47,333 nt of DNA, taken from JBEIHX01 sp040381075. Lineage in GTDB: Bacteria > Pseudomonadota > Alphaproteobacteria > Caulobacterales > Aquidulcibacteraceae. Position 1 is the stretch's first letter. Every line of letters starts with the position of its first letter. Below are positions 7,807-15,659 of this stretch, piece after piece. The stretch spans positions 1-47,333 of the forward strand of contig JBEIHX010000029.1 in the NCBI GenBank assembly GCA_040381075.1, written 5' to 3'. The notes beneath the pieces were generated by a model. The model did not search any database. It was not told the DNA's origin and saw nothing but the letters and a program-made list of their open reading frames with translations. Position numbers and translations under genes: made by a program.

Positions 7807-8262
7807 ATGGCTGTTTCCCCGCCCGCCAAGCTTGGCTTCCTCGGCGCCGTTCCCGGCGCCCGTCCGTTCGCGCCGCCGCAATTCACGCCAACGGAGTTTG
7901 GGCGGCGGGAGCCGAGCCCGCACCAGGCGCGATCTGAGGCGATCCGGCCTGACGCCCCAAGATCAGATGTGTCAAGGGCAGGGTCGGCCAGGGACGGGAC
8001 TGCCAGGGACGGGACTGCCAGGGAAGGGACTGCCAGGGAAGCGACCCTGAAAGCAGAGGCCGGGCGCGCCGGGATGGGCGGGGTCGGCAGGCCCGGATTG
8101 GCGGCGGGCGCTCCTGCGGCGGGATCGATCAGGAGCGCGCCGGCGGCCGCCGATCCACGAAGCCCAGCCGCATCCGTCGGTCCTTCCCAGTCGACGACCC
8201 TGGCCCCCCGCCTGGACGATCGCCCGCCCCGGCCCGGGCGCTTTCTCGACATCAAGGTTTGA
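7807..8262 (+). CDS. Uncharacterised proline/alanine/arginine-rich protein with a pentapeptide repeat
   Basis: A 151-codon frame with no recognised domain. The N-terminus (MAVSPPAKLGFLGAVPG) and the C-terminus (PPRPGRFLDIKV) look protein-like, whereas the middle is low-complexity. Residues about 59-78 are GSARD GTARD GTARE GTARE, encoded by a 15-bp DNA array. No signal peptide or membrane helix is seen. The opposite strand is also open over much of this stretch, so the coding strand is not certain. Position after a CtrA-like site suggests, but does not show, cell-cycle or motility control. No strong ribosome-binding site is visible; an alternative ATG at 7799 is in another frame. Confidence 0.4.
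   Translation: MAVSPPAKLGFLGAVPGARPFAPPQFTPTEFGRREPSPHQARSEAIRPDAPRSDVSRAGSARDGTARDGTAREGTAREATLKAEAGRAGMGGVGRPGLAAGAPAAGSIRSAPAAADPRSPAASVGPSQSTTLAPRLDDRPPRPGRFLDIKV
7981..8040. repeat. 15-bp tandem array, 4 units, within an uncharacterised ORF
   Basis: The units are gggtcggccagggac, gggactgccagggac, gggactgccagggaa and gggactgccagggaa. The last two are identical, so duplication continued after divergence. In the plus-strand frame each unit encodes G-(S/T)-A-R-(D/E). Confidence 0.92.
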
Positions 8263-8344
8263 CGCCGGACCTGCGCTGGGCGCACAACCCTCGGTCACGG
8301 CGGCCGTCCGTCCGCCAACCCCACCCGTTGAACGACCGCGCCCC

Positions 8345-9619
8345 TTGACCCCGCCAGTCTCCTTCTTTGACAGCCCGCAGGGCAGGCGGGCGTTCTGGCT
8401 CCTGTGGGCGGGCCAGTTCGCCGTGGGGATCGGCAATTCGATGCTGACGACGGTCATGCCGCCGCTGGCGCGCCATCTGTCGCTGCCCGATATCGCCGTC
8501 GGCCTGGTGTTTTCGCTGTCGGCGGTGCTTTGGGTGATCTCCAGTCCGCTGTGGGGGCGCGCTTCCGATCATCGCGGCCGCAAGCCGATCATCGTGTTCG
8601 GCTTTGTCGCCTTCACGGCGTCCATGCTGTCAATATCTCTGGTCGCCCTCGCCGGCGACAGGGGCTGGCTCGGCGTTGGCGTCGTGATGTGGGCGCTGAT
8701 CCTGTCCCGCGCGATCTATGGCGGCTTCGGTTCCGCCGCCAGTCCCGCCGCCCAGGCCTATGTGGCTGACAATACCCCCCTGGACACCCGCGTGCGCGAC
8801 ATGGCCGCGCTCGGGTCGGCTTTCGCAATCGGCCAGGCGGCTGGGCCGGCTCTGGCAGGGGCGATCCTGGGATCGTTTGGGCTCCTGGCGCCTCTGGCGG
8901 CGATGACTGCGGCTGCAGCGCTTGGCGCGATCGCGGTGTGGCGCTTCCTGCCGGAGTCGACGGCCCCGCGCACGGTCCGCGATCAGAGCATCGCCGCGCT
9001 CTGGCGCCTCGCCTCCGACGCCCGCGTCGCGCCGTTCATGATCGTTGGGCTTGCGATGTCGGTGACCAACGCCGTGCTCGCCCAGACCACGCCGTTCATT
9101 GTGATGGATCGGCTCGGCGTTTCAGGCGTGGAAGGCGCCCAACTGGTCGCGGCCGCCGTTGCGACTGGCGCGCTGGCGCAGATGGCGGCGCAGCTTGGGA
9201 TCATTCCGCGGCTCAATCTCGGTCCGCGCATGCTGATTGTCTGGGGCGCAGCGCTGGTCGCCGCGGCTTCGGCCCTGACGGCGATTGGTGCAACGCTTGG
9301 AGCGTTCATCGCCGCCCAGATGCTCATCGGTCTTGGTTTCGGACTTGCCCGCCCGGGTTTCGCCGGCGGCGCCTCCATGTCGGTGGATGCGCCGGAGCAG
9401 GGTGCGGTCGCTGGGTTGCTGTCGGCGGTCAGCGGCGCTGGCTTCGTGCTGTCGCCGTTTCTCGGAATTGGCGTTTATGAGCTTGTCGGCCATTCGGCGC
9501 CGTTCTGGCTCGCCGCCGCGCTGATGGTCCTCACGTGCCTGTTCGCCGTTCAGTCACGCCGCCTCAAGGCTGTTGAGGCGAAGGTGCAGGAGCTGTCCCA
9601 GCCAAACCAGGAGCTTTGA
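8345..9619 (+). CDS. Major facilitator superfamily transporter
   Basis: 424-residue secondary transporter with about 12 predicted membrane helices. The signature loop between TM2 and TM3 is visible as GRASDHRGRKPIIVFG, the MFS motif A that occurs in drug:proton antiporters. Residues 128-150 carry a glycine/alanine-rich helix (SRAIYGGFGSAASPAAQAYV). The TTG at 8345 is the only start that leaves TM1 intact (AFWLLWAGQFAVGIG); no clear Shine-Dalgarno precedes it. The family suggests export of a small molecule, substrate unknown. Its last 56 bp overlap the end of the convergent lytic transglycosylase gene. Confidence 0.9.
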   Translation: MTPPVSFFDSPQGRRAFWLLWAGQFAVGIGNSMLTTVMPPLARHLSLPDIAVGLVFSLSAVLWVISSPLWGRASDHRGRKPIIVFGFVAFTASMLSISLVALAGDRGWLGVGVVMWALILSRAIYGGFGSAASPAAQAYVADNTPLDTRVRDMAALGSAFAIGQAAGPALAGAILGSFGLLAPLAAMTAAAALGAIAVWRFLPESTAPRTVRDQSIAALWRLASDARVAPFMIVGLAMSVTNAVLAQTTPFIVMDRLGVSGVEGAQLVAAAVATGALAQMAAQLGIIPRLNLGPRMLIVWGAALVAAASALTAIGATLGAFIAAQMLIGLGFGLARPGFAGGASMSVDAPEQGAVAGLLSAVSGAGFVLSPFLGIGVYELVGHSAPFWLAAALMVLTCLFAVQSRRLKAVEAKVQELSQPNQEL

Positions 9620-10946
9620 CCAGCGCCGCAGCGCTCGTCACAGCGGCGAGAACATCGGTGGTCGCGAAGCCGTCGGCGGGAAGTCCGCGAGCGATCTGGA
9701 ATGCGCGCAGGGCGTTGCGCGTGCGCGGTCCAATCTTGCCGTCTGGCTCGCCGGCGTCGTAGCCGAGCGTATTGAGACCCGCCTGCAGCTGGCGCGCGCT
9801 GGCCGGCTGCAAGGTTGCAAGGTGGCTCGGCCAGGGGGTCTGCAGGCCGGGTTTGCCCTCAAGCGCGTCGCCCAGCAGTCCGATCGCCATCGCATACGCC
9901 TCGGAACGGTTGTATTCCTTGATCACTTCGAAGTTGCGCAGGGCAAGGATCGATGGGCCAAATCGCCCCGCCGGCTGCATCAGACGCGCGCTCCATCCAG
10001 TCTGGGCGCCGCTCCACGGCGCGCCGTCAACCCGCTGAACGCCCAGGCCAGCCCATTCGCCGATCGGGCGCCAGGCGTCATCCGCACGCGTCAGATCGAA
10101 CCCAGCCGGCAAACGCACCTCAATTGCCCACGGTTCGTTCAACCGCCAACCGGCTTCGCGCAGATAGTTGGCGGTCGACGCCAGCGCATCGGCCGGATCG
10201 CCCCACAGATCCTTCCTGCCGTCGCCGTTCCAATCCACGGCGTGTGCAACGTAGGTCGACGGAATGAACTGCGTGTGGCCCATCGCGCCTGACCAGGAGC
10301 CGCGCAGCTGTTCGCGCGCGGCCGCCCCGGAGGCAAGGATGTCCAGGACTGCGAACAGCTCCCGCTCACCGAACGCGGCGCGCCGGCCCTGATAGGCGAG
10401 GGTCGCGAGCCCGTCCGGCACATCGAACCGGCCCATGATCGCGCCGTAGGAGCTTTCGACGCCCCACACGGCGGCGACGATCTCGCGGTCCACGCCGTAG
10501 CGCTGCTCAAGCCGGTCAAAGAGCTCGGCCTGGGTTGCGAGCCGGTCGCGGCCTTGATCAATGCGTCGTTGCGAGACGGCGCCGGCGAGATAATCCCAGA
10601 TCGCCCGATTGAATTCCGGCTGGTTCGCCGCCAGTTCCTCGACCCGCTCCACCCGTTCAAGCGAGGCGACAAACCGCTCCACCAGAAGGGGATCATAGCC
10701 CTTTGCCCGGGCCTGCACGGAGAAGCCCTCGCGCCAGGCCTCAAACCGGCCCTGTGCATTGAGGCCCTGTGCATTGAGGGCCTGTGCATTGAGGGCCTGT
10801 GCGGTCGGGGCCTGTGCGGTCGGGGCCTGTGCGGTCGGGGCCTGTGCGGTCGGGGCCTGTGCGGCCGCCGCGCCGACAAGAACCGCCACGAACCCAGCCG
10901 TCACCATGCGTGCAATCACCGGCCTTGCTCCATCTATCGGTCGCAT
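9564..10946 (-). CDS. Lytic murein transglycosylase, MltB family, with peptidoglycan-binding domain
   Basis: 460-residue exported enzyme that cleaves the MurNAc-GlcNAc bond to form 1,6-anhydromuropeptides. A signal peptide (about residues 10-28 after the first ATG; a second possible start is the ATG at 10907) is followed by a repeat linker. Then comes the SLT_2 catalytic domain with the catalytic glutamate in WGVESSYG (E164) and the substrate motifs GAMGHTQFIPSTY and DWNGDGRKDLW. A C-terminal PG_binding_1 domain holds LGYDAGEPDGKIGPRTR. Residues 31-65 are four PTAQA and three LNAQ(A/G) pentads from a 15-bp array. The anhydro-MurNAc it releases is the substrate stream for the amgK-murU recycling genes further on, a functional link that is inferred. 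It overlaps the MFS gene tail-to-tail. Confidence 0.93.
   Translation of the reverse strand: MRPIDGARPVIARMVTAGFVAVLVGAAAAQAPTAQAPTAQAPTAQAPTAQALNAQALNAQGLNAQGRFEAWREGFSVQARAKGYDPLLVERFVASLERVERVEELAANQPEFNRAIWDYLAGAVSQRRIDQGRDRLATQAELFDRLEQRYGVDREIVAAVWGVESSYGAIMGRFDVPDGLATLAYQGRRAAFGERELFAVLDILASGAAAREQLRGSWSGAMGHTQFIPSTYVAHAVDWNGDGRKDLWGDPADALASTANYLREAGWRLNEPWAIEVRLPAGFDLTRADDAWRPIGEWAGLGVQRVDGAPWSGAQTGWSARLMQPAGRFGPSILALRNFEVIKEYNRSEAYAMAIGLLGDALEGKPGLQTPWPSHLATLQPASARQLQAGLNTLGYDAGEPDGKIGPRTRNALRAFQIARGLPADGFATTDVLAAVTSAAALVKAPGLAGTAPAPSPQQP
10749..10853. repeat. 15-bp tandem array, 7 units in two sequence classes, in the transglycosylase gene
   Basis: Three units of the type gccctgtgcattgag are followed by four identical units ggcctgtgcggtcgg and a truncated eighth. 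The two classes are contiguous blocks, not interleaved. This indicates that each was amplified from one founder. It encodes pentads just after the signal peptide on the minus strand. Confidence 0.95.
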
Positions 10947-11096
10947 GGCGCCCGAGCCATGCGGCGAAAACTAGGCCGCATTCGGGTCGGGCCGCAATCC
11001 GGCCCCCGGGCCGTGAACCTGCGCCAGGGCTCCAGACGCCCGCCCGGGACCGTCCGGGCTCATCCCGGCGCGCCCTCTCGGCCTTGCCTGGCCGCG

Positions 11097-11615
11097 TCAT
11101 CCTTCCGTCGCGATGCGCCCGTCGTCGCCGGTCGCGGCAACGCCCCACAGCGCGCTCTTCGCCACCCACCCCTTGCGGCGCTCCACGGCCACCTGGCACC
11201 AGCCACGCTCGCACGCTTCCAGGCTCGCCACGACCCCGGGCTGAAGCATGGCGCGCACCGACGCGCTGCTGTCGGGTCTCGCCCGCAGAGCCGCTCCGGC
11301 GGGGCCTTCCCCGCGGATGAGGACGGCGCGGCTTTCGGCCACCATACGCGCGGCGACCCAGACCCGGGCGCCGTCAGGATCTTCGATCCGCATCCAGCCC
11401 TCAGTCTCAGCGATGACGCGCACCGGCAGACCTGCGCGCAGATAGCGCCAGACGATGCGGTGTTGCTGGGACGGACCCGCCCGTCCGTTGACGTCGGCGA
11501 ACTTCAGGCTCGCAAAGCGCGGCACTGGCAGTCCGGAGCGGGCTTCCAGGGCTGCCGCGGCCTGCATCGCCGCTACGGCCAGCGCCATGATCGCCGCACA
11601 AATTGGCGCCCGCAT
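11097..11615 (-). CDS. Secreted bacterial SH3-domain protein
   Basis: 172 residues with an N-terminal signal peptide (MRAPICAAIMALAVAAMQAAAA) and two SH3b-like repeats. The first, about residues 30-95, has the pattern VNGRAGPSQQHRIVWRYLRAGLP. The second, about residues 100-160, has ALRARPDSSASVRAMLQPG and ends in GWVAKSALWGV. This two-repeat layout matches the SH3-like proteins of alphaproteobacteria, usually annotated as SH3 or aspartyl-trna-synthetase-like proteins of unknown role. Such domains commonly bind peptidoglycan peptides in the periplasm. It lies 150 bp upstream of the lytic transglycosylase on the same strand and may act with it; this is inference. Confidence 0.85.
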   Translation of the reverse strand: MRAPICAAIMALAVAAMQAAAALEARSGLPVPRFASLKFADVNGRAGPSQQHRIVWRYLRAGLPVRVIAETEGWMRIEDPDGARVWVAARMVAESRAVLIRGEGPAGAALRARPDSSASVRAMLQPGVVASLEACERGWCQVAVERRKGWVAKSALWGVAATGDDGRIATEG

Positions 11616-11773
11616 TGAGCTCGGCTCCCCTTTTCGCAGCCAAACGCATCGCAGGGATTGGTTGAGAAGCGCTGAAGCGCGCTCGGCTCTGGATCAGACC
11701 GCGTCCTCGGCATTATCATGGGTCGCATGACGGGAAAGATTTTCTTGCCCGCGCTCAGAGACAGTCCGGCCAC

Positions 11774-12760
11774 ATGCCCACCCGCAAGATCAAAGTCATC
11801 GTCACCCGCAAACTCCCGGAACCGGTCGAGACCCGGATGGCGGAACTGTTCGACGTGGAGCTGAACGACAGCGACCTTCCGATGACCCCGGACGCACTGG
11901 TGGCCGCCATGGGCCGCTGCGACGTGCTGGTTCCCACCGTCAGCGACCGGCTCGACAGCCGCATGCTGTCGCGTGCAGGCGAGAGGCTGCGCCTTGTCGC
12001 CCAGTTCGGGGCCGGGGTGGACAACATCGATGTGAAGACCGCTGTGGAGCGGGGCATAACGGTGACGAACACCCCCGGGGTCCTCACCGAGGATACCGCA
12101 GATATGACGATGGCCCTGCTGCTCGCGGTGCCGCGACGCATCGTGGAGGGCGTCAAGGCGGTCGAGGACGACAAGTTTGAGGGCTGGTCGCCGACCTGGA
12201 TGCTCGGCGCGCGCATCTGGGGAAAACGCCTGGGCGTCATCGGCATGGGCCGCATCGGCCAGGCGGTCGCCCGACGGGCCAAGGCCTTCGGCCTGCAGAT
12301 CCACTATCACAACCGCCGGCGCGTCTCTGCGCTTGTCGAACAGGAGCTTGAGGCGACCTACTGGGAGAGCCTGGATCAGATGCTCTCCCGAATGGACATC
12401 ATTTCGGTCAATTGCCCCCACACGCCGGCCACCTATCACCTGCTGTCCGCCCGCCGGCTGGCGTTGCTGAAACCGTCTGCGTTCGTGGTCAACACCGCGC
12501 GCGGCGAGGTGATCGATGAAGCGGCGCTGGCCCGCATGCTTGAGAAGGGCCAACTCGCCGGCGCCGGGCTGGATGTCTTCGAGCACGAGCCCGCGATCAA
12601 TCCCAAGCTCAAGAAACTCACCAATGTGGTGCTGCTGCCGCACATGGGGTCGGCCACTGTCGAAGGCCGGATCGACATGGGCGAAAAGGTGATCATCAAC
12701 ATCAAGACCTTCATCGATGGCCATAAGCCGCCGGACCGGGTCATCCCGGCGATGTTGTAA
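11774..12760 (+). CDS. D-isomer-specific 2-hydroxyacid dehydrogenase (glyoxylate/hydroxypyruvate reductase type)
   Basis: 328-residue cytosolic NAD(P)H-dependent dehydrogenase. The Rossmann motif VIGMGRIGQAVARRAKAFG (from about residue 155) and the catalytic triad R243 (NTARGEVID), E272 (FEHEP) and H290 (LLPHMGSAT) are all present. Together with the start VIVTRKLPEPVETRM this fits the GyaR/glyoxylate reductase branch common in alphaproteobacteria. The N-terminal MPTRKIKVIVTRKLP has the first beta strand of the substrate domain. It stands alone, divergent from the SH3 gene across a 158-bp spacer. The exact substrate (glyoxylate, hydroxypyruvate or another 2-oxoacid) cannot be decided from the sequence. 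Confidence 0.9.
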   Translation: MPTRKIKVIVTRKLPEPVETRMAELFDVELNDSDLPMTPDALVAAMGRCDVLVPTVSDRLDSRMLSRAGERLRLVAQFGAGVDNIDVKTAVERGITVTNTPGVLTEDTADMTMALLLAVPRRIVEGVKAVEDDKFEGWSPTWMLGARIWGKRLGVIGMGRIGQAVARRAKAFGLQIHYHNRRRVSALVEQELEATYWESLDQMLSRMDIISVNCPHTPATYHLLSARRLALLKPSAFVVNTARGEVIDEAALARMLEKGQLAGAGLDVFEHEPAINPKLKKLTNVVLLPHMGSATVEGRIDMGEKVIINIKTFIDGHKPPDRVIPAML

Positions 12761-12792
12761 CGGCGGCGCACCCTGGTCGGCGTCCTCTCTCG

Positions 12793-12826
12793 CCCCGGTT
12801 CCCCAGCCCCGGTTCCCCAGCCCCGG
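12793..12826. repeat. 14-bp direct repeat, 2.4 units
   Basis: Two exact copies of ccccggttccccag are followed by a partial ccccgg. They lie 33 bp after the dehydrogenase stop, the same kind of gene-edge location as the other arrays. Confidence 0.9.
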
Positions 12827-12831
12827 GGGCG

Positions 12832-12853
12832 GTCCGTGCGGCGTCCGTGCGGC
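12832..12853. repeat. 11-bp direct repeat, 2 units
   Basis: Two exact copies of gtccgtgcggc lie directly after the 14-bp repeat. This is the shortest period seen in the window. Confidence 0.85.
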
Positions 12854-13033
12854 ATTAAGATCACTGATCAGGGACCTCCCGGTTCCTTGAACGTACGATG
12901 CCGGAGGTGAGGCCTGGAAAAGCCCTGCCGCAACGCCGCCTGGGTGCGCGTCCCGCCCGGCGGGTCCGGCTTCGGCGCGGGCCTGCTGCGTCCGCTGCGT
13001 GATCGCGCGCGATGCACCGATGGATGTCGCCGG

Positions 13034-13062
13034 TTGACTTCGCCGCGCCGCTTCGCTAATCC
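13034..13062 (+). promoter_or_regulatory. Candidate housekeeping promoter of rpmH-rnpA-yidC
   Basis: TTGACTT (13034-13040), 14 nt, then GCTAATCC (13055-13062) resembles the Caulobacter sigma-73 consensus TTGACGS, 10-14 nt, GCTANAWC. It is 72 bp upstream of the rpmH start and oriented toward it. No transcript data; identified by eye only. Confidence 0.5.
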
Positions 13063-13133
13063 CCCCGCTCCCGCGGGTCCGGCGACAAGCGCCGCGGGCG
13101 TCTGTCAACACTGACCGGTCAGGGAGTTCCCTC

Positions 13134-13268
13134 GTGAAGCGCACCTATCAGCCGAGCAAGCTCGTGCGCAAGCGCCGTCACGGCTTTCGCGCCCGGATGG
13201 CGACGAAGGACGGTCGTCAGGTGCTGAACCGGCGCCGCCTGAAGGGCCGCAAGCGCCTGACGGTGTAG
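13134..13268 (+). CDS. rpmH: 50S ribosomal protein L34
   Basis: 44 residues beginning MKRTYQPSKLVRKRRHGFRA and ending in GRKRLTV, a near-canonical L34 of the large ribosomal subunit. It starts with GTG, preceded by a GGGAG-type ribosome-binding site 9-10 nt upstream. Only three bases separate its stop from the rnpA GTG, the nearly universal bacterial rpmH-rnpA pairing. Basic composition and length match the family exactly. Confidence 0.97.
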   Translation: MKRTYQPSKLVRKRRHGFRARMATKDGRQVLNRRRLKGRKRLTV

Positions 13269-13271
13269 CCC

Positions 13272-13838
13272 GTGACCGCGGCTGACCGGCCGCGCGTGCT
13301 GCGTTCAGAAACCCTCGAAAAATGCGCGACCTTTGCCCGTGAGCCGGCCGCTGCGGCTGAACCTGGAGCGGCGCGCGCGTCCCCGGCCGATCCCTCCCGT
13401 GCTCCGGATGACTCCGGCCCGCAACCTGTGCCGGCGTCGTCAGGGCGCCTGATCCGACGCCTCCTGAAGCGTGCGGATTTCCTGCGGGCGGCGCGCGGGC
13501 GCAAGGCGGTCACTCCCGGGCTGGTGGCGCAGGCCGTGGCGAACGATGCGGGCGTGATCCGCATCGGTTTCACGGCCACCCGCAAGATCGGTCCGGCGGT
13601 CGCGCGCAATCGGGCGAAGCGCCGCCTGCGGGCCGCGGCGCATGCGCTTGCGCCGGTGTATGCGCGCCCCGGCGCCGACTATGTCTTCATCGCGCGCGAT
13701 GCAACCATCACCAGAGACTGGGCGAGCTTGCTTGACGATATGAAAAGCGCGCTGATAACGCTCTCAGGCCCTTCCAAACCGTCGTCGCCGGATGGCGCGC
13801 CCCCGTCACGGCCGCGTCCACCCGTTTCCGACCTCTGA
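13272..13838 (+). CDS. rnpA: Ribonuclease P protein component, N-terminally extended
   Basis: Protein subunit of RNase P, which assists the catalytic RNA in 5' tRNA maturation. The conserved core begins near LIRRLLKRADFLRAARG (about residue 60) and contains the RNR signature as RNRAKRRLRAA, then PGADYVFIAR. Total length is 188 residues against a usual 110-130. The excess is a disordered, alanine/proline-rich N-terminal extension of about 57 residues plus a proline-rich tail. No better internal start with a ribosome-binding site is evident, and the GTG 3 nt after rpmH is well placed for coupling. The extension could alternatively be untranslated if an internal start is used. Confidence 0.93.
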   Translation: MTAADRPRVLRSETLEKCATFAREPAAAAEPGAARASPADPSRAPDDSGPQPVPASSGRLIRRLLKRADFLRAARGRKAVTPGLVAQAVANDAGVIRIGFTATRKIGPAVARNRAKRRLRAAAHALAPVYARPGADYVFIARDATITRDWASLLDDMKSALITLSGPSKPSSPDGAPPSRPRPPVSDL

Positions 13839-13853
13839 CGAGATGACATTTCC

Positions 13854-15653
13854 ATGAACGAGCAGCGCAACCTGTTCATCGCTATGGCGCTTGCGCTGGC
13901 TGTGATCGTGGTCTGGGAAATTTTCATCAATCAGCCGATGCAGAGCCGCCAGCGCGCCGAGCAGGCCCTGTTGCGCCAGCAGGCCGCGCAATCACAGCAG
14001 ATGGCGGAGGGCGCTGCCGGCGCTGCCGGCGCGCCCGAGGTCGCCGGCCCTGCAGGCGTCATGTCGCGCGAACAGGCGCTTGCGGCCGTTCCCCGCGTCA
14101 GGATTGACGCCGCAGAGGTGGACGGCTCCCTGGCGCTCACCGGCGCCCGGCTCGACGACCTCAACCTGAAGAACTATCGGGTTGCGCTGGCTCAGACCTC
14201 GCCTGAGGTCACCCTCCTCAGGCCGCAGGGCTCGACGCATGCCTCTTATGCCGTGTTCGGATGGGTCGGCGACGGCCAGGGCCTGCCGAACGACGCCACG
14301 CCCTGGCGTCAGGTCGGCGGGGATGTCCTGGCGACTGGCCGGCCTGTGACGCTCGCCTATGAGACCGCCGACGGTCTCAGGTTTGAGCGGAAGATCGCGA
14401 TCGACGAACATTTCATGTTTACGATCACGGACAGGGTGACCAACACCGGGGCCGGTGAACGCACGCTCTATCCGTTTGGCGCGGTCCGCCGGTATGGCGA
14501 GCCGCCGGATCTGGCGCGCAACATGATCCTGCACGAGGGCATGACCGGCGTGATCGATGGGCGGCTGGAGGAACGCAAATACGCGCGCATGCTGAAGCGC
14601 GACGGCGAACTCAAGGCCGAAACGCAGGGCGGCTGGCTCGGCATCACCGACAAGTACTGGCTGACCGCCATCGCGCCGCCGGCCAATGCGGCCTTCACCG
14701 CGCAATACACCACACGGCAGACCCCGGGCGCGACGATCTTCGAGGCCAATACGCTTGGCGCTGCGCGGCGCATCGCGCCCAACGAGACGATTGAGGAAAC
14801 CACGCGGCTTTTCGCCGGGGCCAAGCGCGTGCAGCTGCTCAACCAGTACCGTGACGCCTACGCCATCCCAAGATTTGAAATGGCCGTCGACTGGGGCAAT
14901 TTCTGGTTTCTGACCAAGCCGTTCTTCTGGCTGCTTGATCATTTCTTCCGCTGGGTCGGCAATTTCGGCGTCGCGATCATGATGCTGACGGTGGTTGTGC
15001 GGATCCTGTTTTTCCCAATCGTCAACCAGTCCTACGTGGTGATGACCAAGATGAAGGCGCTGCAGCCGCGGATGGAGGAGCTGCGCAGCCGGTACAAGAA
15101 CGACCAGATGCAGATGCAGAAGGCGACGGCGGAGCTGTTTCAGAAGGAAAAGGTCAATCCACTGGCGGGCTGTCTTCCGATTCTCTTCCAGATCCCGGTG
15201 TTCTACGCGCTCTACAAGGTTCTGTTCGTCACCATCGAGATGCGGCATGCGCCGTTCTTCGGCTGGATCCAGGACCTGTCCGCCCCGGACCCCACAACGG
15301 TGTTCAACCTGTTCGGACTGCTGCCGTACAATCCGACCGCATGGCCCGTCATCGGTTCCCTTCTCGCTCTCGGCGCGCTGCCCCTTCTGTACGGGATCAC
15401 AATGTGGATGGTGCAGTCGCTCTCCCCGCCAGCGGCCGATCCCATACAGGCCGCGGTCTTCAAGTGGCTTCCGGTTTTGTTCACATTCATGATGATGGGT
15501 TTCGCGGCCGGCCTGCTGCTCTACTGGACATGGTCGAACGTGCTCTCGATCCTGCAGCAGTCCGTGATCATGCGTCGGATGGGGGTGCCGACCCAGTTCG
15601 ACCTGTTTCTGGAGAAGCGCTTCGGCGTCAAGGCGCCGTCGGCCAAGGGCTGA
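13854..15653 (+). CDS. yidC: Membrane protein insertase YidC (Oxa1 family)
   Basis: 599-residue inner-membrane insertase that inserts and folds membrane proteins alone or with SecYEG. An N-terminal signal-anchor helix (FIAMALALAVIVVWEIFI, about residues 8-25) precedes an Ala/Gly-rich linker and a large periplasmic beta-sandwich domain (about 60-365). The conserved C-terminal 60KD_IMP core follows. Its cytoplasmic coiled-coil region is MTKMKALQPRMEELRSRYK, with the conserved arginine of the hydrophilic groove in VVVRILFFPI. It is 16 bp after rnpA. No YidD gene intervenes, unlike in many bacteria. Confidence 0.97.
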   Translation: MNEQRNLFIAMALALAVIVVWEIFINQPMQSRQRAEQALLRQQAAQSQQMAEGAAGAAGAPEVAGPAGVMSREQALAAVPRVRIDAAEVDGSLALTGARLDDLNLKNYRVALAQTSPEVTLLRPQGSTHASYAVFGWVGDGQGLPNDATPWRQVGGDVLATGRPVTLAYETADGLRFERKIAIDEHFMFTITDRVTNTGAGERTLYPFGAVRRYGEPPDLARNMILHEGMTGVIDGRLEERKYARMLKRDGELKAETQGGWLGITDKYWLTAIAPPANAAFTAQYTTRQTPGATIFEANTLGAARRIAPNETIEETTRLFAGAKRVQLLNQYRDAYAIPRFEMAVDWGNFWFLTKPFFWLLDHFFRWVGNFGVAIMMLTVVVRILFFPIVNQSYVVMTKMKALQPRMEELRSRYKNDQMQMQKATAELFQKEKVNPLAGCLPILFQIPVFYALYKVLFVTIEMRHAPFFGWIQDLSAPDPTTVFNLFGLLPYNPTAWPVIGSLLALGALPLLYGITMWMVQSLSPPAADPIQAAVFKWLPVLFTFMMMGFAAGLLLYWTWSNVLSILQQSVIMRRMGVPTQFDLFLEKRFGVKAPSAKG

Positions 15654-15659
15654 GCCCAA

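Larger units (their letters stand above)
12761..13133. other. Intergenic region between the dehydrogenase and rpmH
   Basis: This 373-bp stretch holds no convincing gene. It contains two short direct repeats (14 bp at 12793-12826 and 11 bp at 12832-12853) and a candidate promoter for the ribosomal operon at 13034-13062, leaving a leader of about 65 nt before rpmH. I looked for DnaA-box clusters (oriC lies near rpmH in many bacteria) and saw none. Confidence 0.6.

Noticed and set aside
12761..13133. Chromosomal origin next to rpmH
   Set aside because: No cluster of DnaA boxes and no dnaA or dnaN gene in the window; the region is fully explained by a promoter and leader.
14030..14060. Short Gly-Ala-Ala repetition in yidC
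   Set aside because: Only two or three 9-bp steps in a low-complexity linker; not regular enough to count with the arrays.
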